Shown here: positions 36,019 through 44,103 of the stretch, in pieces
Layout: the number at the start of each line of letters is the position of its first letter
How positions within the stretch are numbered: the stretch's first letter is position 1
Source: Paucisalibacillus globulus DSM 18846
GTDB taxonomy: Bacteria; Bacillota; Bacilli; Bacillales; Amphibacillaceae
Direction of reading: 5' to 3'
Assembly: GCF_000482485.1 (NCBI RefSeq)
Contig: NZ_AXVK01000031.1
Location: 1 to 64,000 of the forward strand
DNA: 64,000 nucleotides
Translations under genes and position numbers: made by a program
The notes under the pieces: generated by a model
The model's database searches: none
The model's input: only the letters and a program-made list of their open reading frames with translations
Told to the model about the DNA's origin: nothing

Positions 36019-36615
36019 TTAAAGTTGTTTGCTACAACATGAATCTTTTCCGTTTATCTTTTCAAAAATAGACTCCATCGCTTCACTAAAGCTATATACT
36101 TTCCCACCAAATCCTTTAACGAATTTGTCGGCATGTTCTTTCCATTCAAAGGTTAATATTTGCGGATGGCAACAGCCAATATGGATAGAAGTATCCATAA
36201 CATACCAAGCTACTTTCGCACTAATCGTTGTTTGCCGTAAAAAGTCTGGACAAATTGCTTGAATATGGTCGTTTCCTAGTTGACGGGAACGAAGCAGTCC
36301 ACAGTGGGCACAACACGCCATTTCAATTGTATTATTTGGTAGAAATAGACGATAAGCTAAACGTTCGTTTACTTTACGACTACACAAAATACACTCATCA
36401 GAAGCGTTATGTTTACTAGTGGGTTTGCTAGCTAATGTAACACCACCAAAAGTCTTAATAACTATACCTTCTTCAATTAAAGGTTTTAAATCCCGATGGA
36501 TGGTCATTTCTGATACACCAATCTCATTGCTTAATTCTGAGATTCTCATGTTATGTCTATCAAGAATTAATTCTTTAATACGTTTTTGTCGCTCAATTGG
36601 CAACAATACATTCAC
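36019..36615 (-). CDS. DeoR-type regulator with Cys-rich, NosL-like C-terminus
   Basis: 198 residues. N-terminal winged helix of the DeoR family (RQKRIKELILDRHNMRISELSNEIGVSEMTIHRDLKPL). No sugar-phosphate sensor domain follows. Instead there is a double CxxC segment (CILCSRKV, CCAHCGLL), then a NosL-resembling stretch (AWYVMDTSIHIGCCHPQILTF, EHADKFVKGFGGKVYSFSEAM) and a terminal CCSKQ. NosL is a copper chaperone for nitrous oxide reductase, so a metal-sensing repressor is a reasonable guess. It lies 23 bases upstream of the YtkA-like gene, same strand. Start may be GTG 36615 or the later TTG codons. Confidence 0.75.
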   Translation of the reverse strand: MNVLLPIERQKRIKELILDRHNMRISELSNEIGVSEMTIHRDLKPLIEEGIVIKTFGGVTLASKPTSKHNASDECILCSRKVNERLAYRLFLPNNTIEMACCAHCGLLRSRQLGNDHIQAICPDFLRQTTISAKVAWYVMDTSIHIGCCHPQILTFEWKEHADKFVKGFGGKVYSFSEAMESIFEKINGKDSCCSKQL

Positions 36616-36854
36616 CCCCTGTCCGCAATCGAATGATTAAACTTTAACAAATCACAACAATCTCTAACAAGAATGTATCAAGATTCGATAAACTAATCAA
36701 TAAAATTTCTGTGAATAATATGTGAAAACAGTGATAAACAAGCTAAAATTCACTAAATGTTTAAAAAGATATGTTTGTATTAGTTTTCTATTATAAATAA
36801 CAAACTCAAACATATAATGTACCGTTAATTAAAATTAAGGTGGTGAAGATCTGA
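36616..36854. other. Divergent intergenic region
   Basis: No gene is seen. It holds the promoters of the regulator gene (minus) and the HMA gene (plus), and direct repeats of TGTGAATAAT/TGTGAAAACA near 36712-36735 that could be an operator. No CRP/FNR palindrome. Confidence 0.4.
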
Positions 36855-37091
36855 ATGAATGAAACAGTTTACTTAGAAGTAAAAGGAATGCATTGTAAGG
36901 ATTGCCCTAAAAAGGTTGAAAAATCCCTTACAAAGTTGGTTGGAGTAAGCGAAGTGAAGGTGCAGTATGAAACGGAAGATGGCTATGTAACTTTCAACAA
37001 GGAATTAGTAAGTATGATTGATATTATTAATCGAATTAGCAAAATGGGCTTTGAAGCAACACCAGCTAATGAAGCACCAATCAAGAATTAA
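36855..37091 (+). CDS. HMA-domain metal-binding protein (CopZ-like)
   Basis: 78 residues. The metal loop is GMHCKDCPKKVEKSL (CxxC), followed by the ferredoxin-like betaalphabetabetaalphabeta pattern (VSEVKVQYETEDGYVTFN, IINRISKMGFEA). It probably carries copper(I) in the cytoplasm. No CopA ATPase or CsoR gene is adjacent. Ribosome site AAGGTGGTG. Confidence 0.88.
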   Translation: MNETVYLEVKGMHCKDCPKKVEKSLTKLVGVSEVKVQYETEDGYVTFNKELVSMIDIINRISKMGFEATPANEAPIKN

Positions 37092-37092
37092 C

Positions 37093-37121
37093 GAGAGGTG
37101 CCTTCCAAACAGGCACCTCTC
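37093..37121. terminator. Bidirectional terminator between HMA and glnA genes
   Basis: GAGAGGTGCCT and AGGCACCTCTC form an 11-pair perfect stem with a seven-base loop, between convergent genes. Confidence 0.85.
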
Positions 37122-37124
37122 AAC

Positions 37125-38462
37125 CTAATAGTACATGATATATTGTTCTCTTTCCCATGCATGAACCTGGGTTCGGAAAGATTCCCACTCGATTCGTTTT
37201 GCTGCTATAAAGTGGTTACTAATATGCTCACCTAGTACACTAGTGATAACTTTATTCGTTTCAAATGCTGTAATAGCTTCTTCCAGATTCTTTGGAAGAC
37301 TTTTAATACCCGCATGCTCTTTTTCCCCATCTGTCATTTGATAGATATTTTGATTAATAGGTTCACACAATGAAGCTTTACTTTTAATACCATCTAACCC
37401 CGCCGCAAGCATTACTGCTAAAGCGAGATAAGGATTGGCAGACGAATCTGGATTTCTCAATTCGATTCGAGTACTCATACCTCTACTAGCTGGGATACGA
37501 ACGAGTGGACTACGGTTTTTCTCAGACCATGCAATATAACTTGGTGCTTCATAACCTGGAACTAAGCGCTTATAGGAGTTAACCGTTGGATTCGTAATTG
37601 CGGCAAAGCTATAGGCATGCTTTAGAATTCCTGCTAAATACTGCTTCGCTATTTCACTCATCCCTAGTTTATCCTTCTTATCATAAAAGGCGTTTTCGTT
37701 TCCACGGAAAAGTGACTGATGACAATGCATTCCTGAACCATTTACCCCATGAAGTGGCTTCGGCATAAATGTCGCGTGAAGTCCATGTTTTCTCGCGATA
37801 TTTTTCACTACCAGTTTAAACGTTTGAATTTGGTCAGCAGCCTCTACTGCATTAGCATACTTAAAGTCAATTTCATGCTGTCCTGGAGCCACTTCGTGAT
37901 GGGAGGCCTCTATCTCATACCCCATTCCCTCTAGCGTTAGTACTATTTCCCGTCTACAGTTTTCACCAAGATCTACCGGAGCTAAGTCAAAATAACCTCC
38001 GTTATCATTTAGGTCCATCGTAGGGTTGCCACTTCCATCTGTTTTAAACAAGAAAAATTCCGGCTCTGGTCCAACATTCATGGCTGTAAACCCAAGCATC
38101 TTTGCCTCCCCCAACACGCTTTTCAACATTCCCCGAGGATCTCCAGCAAACGGATTTCCATTTGGTAAATATACATCACAAATAAGTCTCGCAATCTTAC
38201 TCTCCTTTGCCTCCCAAGGAAAGATGAGCCAGGTACTTAAGTCTGGATATAAATACATGTCAGACTCCTCAATGCGAACAAAACCCTCTATCGAAGAACC
38301 ATCAAACATTACTTGATTATTCAACGCTTTTCCCAGCTGTCTAACTGGTATTTCCACATTTTTAATCATGCCGAATAAATCGGTAAATTGTAAGCGAATA
38401 TAACGGACATCTTCTTCCGCTACTATTTTTAAGATTTCTTCTTTTGTATATGATTTCCCCAT
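37125..38462 (-). CDS. glnA: Type I glutamine synthetase
   Basis: 445 residues, the size of Bacillus GlnA (444). The active-site segments are intact: [66 protein letters not shown] and [12 protein letters not shown]. It makes glutamine from glutamate and ammonia using ATP. No glnR is next to it, so this may be a second or relocated copy. The asparagine synthetase upstream is on the same strand and consumes glutamine. Confidence 0.95.
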   Translation of the reverse strand: MGKSYTKEEILKIVAEEDVRYIRLQFTDLFGMIKNVEIPVRQLGKALNNQVMFDGSSIEGFVRIEESDMYLYPDLSTWLIFPWEAKESKIARLICDVYLPNGNPFAGDPRGMLKSVLGEAKMLGFTAMNVGPEPEFFLFKTDGSGNPTMDLNDNGGYFDLAPVDLGENCRREIVLTLEGMGYEIEASHHEVAPGQHEIDFKYANAVEAADQIQTFKLVVKNIARKHGLHATFMPKPLHGVNGSGMHCHQSLFRGNENAFYDKKDKLGMSEIAKQYLAGILKHAYSFAAITNPTVNSYKRLVPGYEAPSYIAWSEKNRSPLVRIPASRGMSTRIELRNPDSSANPYLALAVMLAAGLDGIKSKASLCEPINQNIYQMTDGEKEHAGIKSLPKNLEEAITAFETNKVITSVLGEHISNHFIAAKRIEWESFRTQVHAWEREQYIMYY

Positions 38463-38502
38463 TTCATTTCCTCCTTAAATTTTGAAAAATCCACTTATCA
38501 CC

Positions 38503-40353
38503 TTAGTCAACAATGTCCACGTTATATAATTCCAACCACATATTTATTTGCGCTAAATGCGCAATGAGCTGTGGACCTGTCATTAGCTGTCCAAACCAAG
38601 GTGCCTTAAAGGAAGACCCATCTGAATCAATAATTTCCTTTACCTGTTGTTTAGACACCAACTCTAGAATTGGAGAGTTTTTATTTTCGATTATGTTAGT
38701 AAGCATGTTTTTTACTAGTTTCCTATATGCTGAATGATGGGTTTTCGGGTAAGGATTTTTCTTCCGATACAAAACGGAATGAGGTAACACTCCTTCTAAA
38801 GCCTTCCTTAATATCCCCTTCTCCCTTCCTTCTAACATCTTCATTTCCCAAGGAATATTCCACACATATTCAACCAACCGATGATCGGCAAATGGAACCC
38901 GCACTTCTAAACTAGCCCCCATACTCATGCGATCCTTTCGCTCTAATAGGGTGGCCATGAACCAAGTCATATTTAAATAGAATAATTCTCTGCGCCTCGA
39001 TTCTGAAGAACTTTCCCCATCTAAGCTTGGCACCTCAAGTAATGTTTCCTGGTATCGATGTTGTACGTAGTCTGCTAGTTTCAACTTTTTTTGCCAATGT
39101 GGTAAAAGTAGTCCATGTCTTTCAGGTTCTGATTTCATCCATGGAAAGTGGTCTGCATGTAGTAATTCTTTTTTAGAAAACCAAGGATACCCGCCAAATA
39201 TTTCATCTGCACATTCACCGGATAATGCCACCGTAAAGTTTTGTTTAATCTCCTCAGAAAACCAGAGGAGTGATGAGTCAATGTCAGCCATCCCCGGTAG
39301 GTCTCGTGCTTTGACTGCATCTTCCAACCTATTTGCAAGTACTTCTTGCGAGATAGTTTTTGCATGATGAACAGACCCTATATGTTGCGTCATTTTTTCT
39401 ATCCATGGTCGGTCTTCATCGATTTGGAATAAACTTGATTGAAAAAATTCACTGTTTTGTTCATAATCAATCGAATACGTATGAAGTTTTCCTTTTCCTT
39501 GCTGTTTAAAATGATTCGCAGCAATAGCACTAATTGCACTTGAGTCTAGCCCCCCTGATAAAAATGTACTAACAGGAACATCTGCAACTAGCTGCCTCAC
39601 AATTGCATCCTCCACAAGATATTTAACTTGTTCCACCGTTTCTTCAAGTGTTTGGTTATGTTTACGGCTTTCCACATTCCAATATCTATTTATTCGGATT
39701 CCATTCCGATCGAACAAAAGAACATGGGCTGGTCTTAACTCCTTTATCCCTCTATAAATACCTTGACCTGGTGTGCGGGAGGGACCTAATCCAAATACTT
39801 CTTGCAAGCCTTCCCGGTCTACCTCTGCCTTAACAGATGGATGCGCCAGTATTGCTTTTAGTTCTGATCCGAATAATAAAGAACCATTTCGATACGTATA
39901 AAATAGTGGCTTCACCCCAAGCCGGTCTCTTGCCATAAATAGCCTTTCTTGACTCTCCTCCCAAACCGCAAAAGCAAAAATACCATTTAGTCGCTCCACA
40001 CAACTTTCTCTCCATTCCATGTAAGCAAATAGAAGTACCTCTGTATCTGAATGGGAATGGAAAACATACCCACGACTAGACAACTCTTTACGCAACTCCT
40101 CCGTATTATAAAGCTCTCCATTATAGACAATAGTAAAGCTTATTCCTTCCTTTGTTTTCCTTGTCATCGGCTGGGACCCACCAGAAGGATCCACAACAAT
40201 AAGCCTCGTATGACCTAGGGCAGCATGTTGGTCAGTAAAAACTCCCGTACTATCAGGGCCACGCTTCTCTAATGTTTGAGCCATTTTATTAATGGTCGAT
40301 ACTTGCAGTTTTATATTTTGTTGCCAGTCTACCCATCCTGTAATACCACACAT
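38503..40353 (-). CDS. asnB: Asparagine synthetase (glutamine-hydrolysing)
   Basis: ATG 40353 places the catalytic Cys right after Met (MCGITGWVDW), as required for an N-terminal nucleophile glutaminase. KRGPDSTG, YNGELYN and SDTEVLLFAY belong to that domain. The synthetase domain has the PP-loop VSTFLSGGLDSSAISAI and ALSGECADEIFGGYPWF. About 616 residues, similar to Bacillus AsnB/AsnO. It is upstream of glnA on the same strand with about 40 bases between, so likely cotranscribed. Confidence 0.94.
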   Translation of the reverse strand: MCGITGWVDWQQNIKLQVSTINKMAQTLEKRGPDSTGVFTDQHAALGHTRLIVVDPSGGSQPMTRKTKEGISFTIVYNGELYNTEELRKELSSRGYVFHSHSDTEVLLFAYMEWRESCVERLNGIFAFAVWEESQERLFMARDRLGVKPLFYTYRNGSLLFGSELKAILAHPSVKAEVDREGLQEVFGLGPSRTPGQGIYRGIKELRPAHVLLFDRNGIRINRYWNVESRKHNQTLEETVEQVKYLVEDAIVRQLVADVPVSTFLSGGLDSSAISAIAANHFKQQGKGKLHTYSIDYEQNSEFFQSSLFQIDEDRPWIEKMTQHIGSVHHAKTISQEVLANRLEDAVKARDLPGMADIDSSLLWFSEEIKQNFTVALSGECADEIFGGYPWFSKKELLHADHFPWMKSEPERHGLLLPHWQKKLKLADYVQHRYQETLLEVPSLDGESSSESRRRELFYLNMTWFMATLLERKDRMSMGASLEVRVPFADHRLVEYVWNIPWEMKMLEGREKGILRKALEGVLPHSVLYRKKNPYPKTHHSAYRKLVKNMLTNIIENKNSPILELVSKQQVKEIIDSDGSSFKAPWFGQLMTGPQLIAHLAQINMWLELYNVDIVD

Positions 40354-40486
40354 AGCTATCACTCTTTCCTAAAAGATTTTATAACTTCATTTGTTGAGGG
40401 TGTAGTTTAATGGTAGCATCGTGCACCTGAAAAATATTTAGACTCTTTAATACAATATTTGCATTTTTATACCTATCCTTTTCATA

Positions 40487-40521
40487 CATAAAAAAACACC
40501 TTAACCAATATGGCTAGGTGT
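40487..40521 (-). terminator. Terminator after the AraC-type regulator gene
   Basis: AACACCTTA and TAGGTGTT arms, followed on the minus strand by TTTTTTTAT. Confidence 0.75.
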
Positions 40522-40544
40522 TGTTGATGTTCTGCATAAGAGTA

Positions 40545-41330
40545 TTAACGAATGTCAGAAGGACTTTTCCCTGTATATTGTTTAAACTGTCTGCTAAAAA
40601 AGTGGAGATTTGTATAGCCTAGGGCTTCTGATACTTCAGTTACTGTCATACCGGTATAATAAAGCAAATGCTCCGCCCTTTTAATACGAACTTCTATAAG
40701 ATAAGACCGGACAGGCTGACCCATGATCTCCTTAAATTTTCTCGAAAAATAACGCGGGGAAAAGTTTGCACGAGCTGCTAAACTTTCCAATGTGTGACTT
40801 TTTCCTGGATGTTGTTGCACGTGATTTGCCACTTCTTTAATAGCTGATAAGATGGTATGTTGAATGTGATCTGCTTTTCTCTCTATCTGCTGTTCTTCTC
40901 GTAATAACAGGATCATTAATTGTTTAAGGATTAATTTCGCCTCCGCTTCTGCCCAACATGTTTCTATTAAAAACAAACGAACATATCTAGTTAGAAGAGA
41001 CTCAAATATAATTGTTTCTTGTATGATACGAAAAGAAACGGGTCTTACTTTTGGTTCTTTCTCTAAGTCAAAGTGGATATAGGTTAATTGAAGGGGATTC
41101 TGTGAGTTCTGTGTGGCTGTTACCCAGTCACCTGGAAGAAAGAAGAAACAGCTTCCTCTTTGGAGCACATACTCTTTCTCATTTACAACTAACTTCCCTT
41201 CCCCTTTCCAAACATACACCAGATCATAATTAGGGAGGGGTACCTTTCGTTTCCATTGCCAATTAGGCTCACAGATTATAGTTGCAAATACTGGCTTTAT
41301 GATGAATTGTTCAGAGGTTATATCGAGCAT
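40545..41330 (-). CDS. AraC-family transcriptional regulator
   Basis: 261 residues. Cupin-like N-terminal half (VWKGEGKLVVNEKEYVLQRGSCFFFLPGDWV) and C-terminal double helix-turn-helix (HTLESLAARANFSPRYFSRKFKEIMG and GMTVTEVSEALGYTNLHFFSRQFKQYTGKSPSD). Such regulators usually sense small sugars or siderophores. It lies upstream of asnB with a terminator between, so it is a single-gene unit. Target unknown. Confidence 0.9.
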   Translation of the reverse strand: MLDITSEQFIIKPVFATIICEPNWQWKRKVPLPNYDLVYVWKGEGKLVVNEKEYVLQRGSCFFFLPGDWVTATQNSQNPLQLTYIHFDLEKEPKVRPVSFRIIQETIIFESLLTRYVRLFLIETCWAEAEAKLILKQLMILLLREEQQIERKADHIQHTILSAIKEVANHVQQHPGKSHTLESLAARANFSPRYFSRKFKEIMGQPVRSYLIEVRIKRAEHLLYYTGMTVTEVSEALGYTNLHFFSRQFKQYTGKSPSDIR

Positions 41331-41419
41331 ACCGCTCTCCTTTCCACTGCTATATTTTCAAATTATTTTATGCATGAACAACACACCGTAGAATGATTGG
41401 CGAAAAAAACGCATTAAAA

Positions 41420-41450
41420 AAACAGGTAGACTCTAGCCACCTGTTTTTAA
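41420..41450 (-). terminator. Terminator after the SspO-like gene
   Basis: AAAACAGGT and ACCTGTTTTT arms with T-run on the minus strand. Confidence 0.75.
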
Positions 41451-41459
41451 AAATGATAG

Positions 41460-41591
41460 TTAAGTTCGCTTTTTCTTCTTCCTTGAAGAATCCACCATTT
41501 TTCTTCCTGTTTCCCTATTCGTAGTACCTTGGCCTTCGATTTCTGGTGAGCTTAAACCATTTGTTAAAGGATTAGCCTTTCTTTTTGACAC
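41460..41591 (-). CDS. sspO: Small acid-soluble spore protein, SspO (CotK)-like
   Basis: 43 residues, starting at GTG 41591 eight bases after GGAGG. The sequence MSKRKANPLTNGLSSPEIEG, then a Gln-Gly and a basic tail SSRKKKKRT, resembles SspO (KRKAN...NG...NNKKRK), a minor forespore protein of about 48 residues. It supports a spore-forming host. Short length keeps the assignment tentative. Confidence 0.65.
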   Translation of the reverse strand: MSKRKANPLTNGLSSPEIEGQGTTNRETGRKMVDSSRKKKKRT

Positions 41592-41660
41592 ACTATTCAC
41601 CTCCAGTTATAGTATTTCTGAAAATGAAATAGTTATGTTATTGAAAGTTTATCCCACAAG

Positions 41661-42302
41661 TCAAACTGCCCTACGATGGTAGAAATAATACATACTCAAC
41701 GGCCACCATAATACAGCAAATATCGGGTAAACAGCCCAGATTGCATTTGGTGAATAGAAAGCATTAATACAGATGAAAAACAGACCGATAAATAGTGCCG
41801 CACTCACGGAATAAGCAAAAAAAGTATTTCTCTTACTATGATAAATAGTAAGCGGCCACCAGAGAATGACGAATGCTGGGAAAATCGCCCATGGATTTGA
41901 CGGGGCTAAATACATATTTAAGATGGCGTAATAAAAAATAAATAAGATGCTAATTATGCTAGCAACAAACATATTATAATTCCGTTTACCAAGAATAGAC
42001 AGTATCGGCCATAGAATAATAGGTGCAGCAGCATAAAGTACCCATGGATAGCCTGGTGTTTTAATAAAATTCTCCATAATTAAAACGACTAATAGGATAA
42101 AACTACTAACCATTGAAAATAGGGTAAGTTTTTTCTCCATGCTGCAGTAAAGCCCAAGTGGCAATAATAACAGTAAAACTGTTGGATAAATAAACCATGG
42201 ATACTCCTCACTTGTTAAAAAATTTACCACGATTAAAAAAAGAATCGTTAATACGGATCCAGATGCAACAAAACCCCATTGATATCTTTTCATCTTACTC
42301 AC
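41661..42302 (-). CDS. Membrane protein made of repeated two-helix units
   Basis: 213 residues, eight membrane helices. Four units each pair one helix with a second ending in a similar WP motif: YPWFIYPTVLLLLLPLGLY, YPWVLYAAAPIILWPILSI, NPWAIFPAFVILWWPLTIY and AIWAVYPIFAVLWWPLSMY. The downstream end of the neighbouring HAAS gene carries the same unit. Probably a DUF1700-like relative under PadR control. Function unknown. Confidence 0.75.
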   Translation of the reverse strand: MSKMKRYQWGFVASGSVLTILFLIVVNFLTSEEYPWFIYPTVLLLLLPLGLYCSMEKKLTLFSMVSSFILLVVLIMENFIKTPGYPWVLYAAAPIILWPILSILGKRNYNMFVASIISILFIFYYAILNMYLAPSNPWAIFPAFVILWWPLTIYHSKRNTFFAYSVSAALFIGLFFICINAFYSPNAIWAVYPIFAVLWWPLSMYYFYHRRAV

Positions 42303-42720
42303 CCCTTTTTACTTTTAACCAACGATAGTACATCGATAAGGGCCACCATAATACAGCAAATGTAGGATATACAAACCAAATTATTTCCGGGGTATAGTAA
42401 AAGTTAATAAAAGTAAACAAACCAATAATCAACACGCTGCCCCAAATGGAATATTCCAAGTTTAGTTTTCTATTTTTTAACATACTTGGTTGTCGTTCAG
42501 ATGCCTCCGGCGAAACCCCAAGTTCATTTTTCAATTCATCAATGTCACCAAATTCAACAATTGCTTTATTAATTGCATCTTCTTCTTCTTTCCCATGCTC
42601 CATTAAATCCCAGACTTTTTCTTCCAGGTTTTGTAGAACCTCTTGCATCACTACCTCTTTTCGCTCACTTGCAGGAATGTCCTTAAACAAATCATTTACA
42701 TGTTGCGTTAGCTTTTTCAA
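42295..42720 (-). CDS. HAAS/DUF1700-type membrane protein
   Basis: 141 residues. The N-terminal domain (VNDLFKDIPASERKEVVMQEVLQNLEEKVWDLMEHGKEEEDAINKAIVEFGDIDELKNELG) is the HAAS helical domain of PadR-linked membrane proteins. Two helices follow (residues about 86-135) with the YPTFAVLWWPLSMYY motif. It overlaps both neighbours by a few bases, so it is the middle gene of a three-gene operon. Confidence 0.85.
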   Translation of the reverse strand: MKKLTQHVNDLFKDIPASERKEVVMQEVLQNLEEKVWDLMEHGKEEEDAINKAIVEFGDIDELKNELGVSPEASERQPSMLKNRKLNLEYSIWGSVLIIGLFTFINFYYTPEIIWFVYPTFAVLWWPLSMYYRWLKVKRGE

Positions 42721-43079
42721 TCCAATCCCTCCATAAAAATATTAATTACATCCTTCAATTCTTCCCATTCAGCAACCGTCTCTTTAAAATAAGCTTTTCC
42801 CAATGTAGTAATGCGGTAATACTTTCTTTTTCCACCTTTAGATTCACTACCAAAGTATGATTCAATTAATTCCTTTTTCTCTAATCGTTGAAAAACTGCA
42901 TACAATGTTGCCTCTTTTATCTCGAATCGCTGATTGGTACGGTGGGCAATCTCCTTTGATATATCATAGCCGTAACGATCCTTTTCTAAGATTAACCGCA
43001 GAATAATGGAATCCAAATGCCCGCGAATAATATCACTTCTAATCAAGTTGCTACTCCTTTCTCTAAAGTACTTTGTCAC
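42717..43079 (-). CDS. PadR-family transcriptional regulator
   Basis: 120 residues with the PadR winged helix (IRGHLDSIILRLILEKDRYGYDISKEIAHRTNQRFEIKEATLYAVFQRLEKKELIESYFG, GGKRKYYRIT). The four-base overlap with the HAAS gene (ATGA) is typical of this operon type. It probably represses its own operon. The upstream region 43080-43189 holds a direct or inverted repeat of AGAGTAAT/GTACTCTATCTGTCAAAGT that could be the operator. Confidence 0.92.
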   Translation of the reverse strand: MTKYFRERSSNLIRSDIIRGHLDSIILRLILEKDRYGYDISKEIAHRTNQRFEIKEATLYAVFQRLEKKELIESYFGSESKGGKRKYYRITTLGKAYFKETVAEWEELKDVINIFMEGLD

Positions 43080-43189
43080 GTAGAGTTCTATCTGATAGAG
43101 TAATTATATTCCAATGTACTCTATCTGTCAAAGTAATTTTTAATTATTAATGATTTTTTTTCCAAAAAGTCCGCTGCTTTAAAGGAGAG

Positions 43190-43635
43190 ATGCCTATATC
43201 CATACGTTTTATGAGAGTAAAAAAATGGGTAGCTTTTCTAATTATCGTTGTTCTTAGGAATCAAAAGAATGCAGAAAGGGCAAGGAAGTACAGGAAGAAT
43301 TTGACGAAATCACTATTTCGAAAGGGGAAGAGTATGGTCTAAAACTCGAGCCAAACACGAAAAAAATAAACGTTGCTCTACAACCTGTTGTACCTCTAAT
43401 AGACGATAGAACTCTTCTTATCCCCGTCAAAACAATCGGCGAACCTGAATTTCCATTTGAGTTGAGACTGAATATTGAGGATCCTGGTGACGGAACTAGA
43501 GAAATAGGTGATTTCGAATTTTGGCTATCGGAAGACTTAGGAGATTTTCTAGTAAAACATGCATTTGAAGAAGAATACAAAAGTGCATTCGATGCAAGAA
43601 AAACAAGATCGGTTTGGCGCTTCACTGAAAAGTAA
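43190..43635 (+). pseudogene. Degraded gene of unknown function
   Basis: A start (ATG 43190 or 43211, with AAAGGAG upstream) encodes a hydrophobic signal (RVKKWVAFLIIVVL). After a frame change near 43250 the plus strand has a clear acidic protein sequence of about 125 residues to the TAA at 43633-43635 (for example EEFDEITISKGEEYGL and IGDFEFWLSEDLGDFLVKHA). An antisense frame of 128 codons covers the same bases but has implausible composition. Probably a dead secreted protein gene. Confidence 0.55.
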
Positions 43636-43664
43636 AACACTCAAACCTAATTTTACTATTATTA

Positions 43665-44082
43665 AAGGCTGTTTTGGTAAAGTTTGTTTTTATTACTTTC
43701 TCAGTTGATGGAAACTGTGCGGTAACTAATTATTTTTGGTTGAGCAACGCACCCGCGGTGGAAATACACTTCGCTGATGATGTATATTGAAAAAGATTGA
43801 CAGCACTTATTACTGAAAACATGTGATAAAACAATAAATACTTAGGAAACTCTAACTAGCGCAGGCAGAATACGTAGACTCCTGCGGGAACAGCACGTGT
43901 CCGAAGACCCCGCAGCGGCGTTTTTTCCGCGAGGAGGCTGAGGCCGTGCCCGCGGAAAGCGGAGTATTCTGCCGGAGCGATGTCATCGCACAAACTTTCA
44001 CTAAGTAAGAATCAAGGAAAATTGTCACCGCACAGTCTATACAAATTATGTAATCAACAACAATCTTTTACAAAACAGCCTT
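43665..44082. repeat. MITE-like element with long terminal inverted repeats
   Basis: The ends AAGGCTGTTTTG and CAAAACAGCCTT are exact inverted repeats. Imperfect inversion continues for about 60 bases to CTGTGCGGTAAC and GTCACCGCACAG. ATTA flanks both sides (43661-43664 and 44083-44086), a possible target duplication. Inside, a GC-rich inverted repeat (about 43864-43975) has CAGAATACGTAGACTCC and GGAGTATTCTG ends. No ORF, so it would need a transposase in trans. Confidence 0.75.
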
Positions 44083-44103
44083 ATTAAAATACGTCTTATA
44101 CGG

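Noticed and set aside
36700-36740. FNR site upstream of the HMA gene
   Set aside because: TGTGAATAATATGTGA is a direct repeat, not the TGTGA-N6-TCACA palindrome.
40398-40470. Intact tRNA gene upstream of asnB
   Set aside because: Only an acceptor/D-arm-like fragment is visible; no anticodon loop, T-arm or 3' acceptor strand can be paired.
43254-43640. A 128-codon frame on the minus strand
   Set aside because: Composition is Ser/Phe-rich with no ribosome site or known domain, while the plus strand over the same bases gives a coherent acidic protein. It is the antisense of a broken gene.
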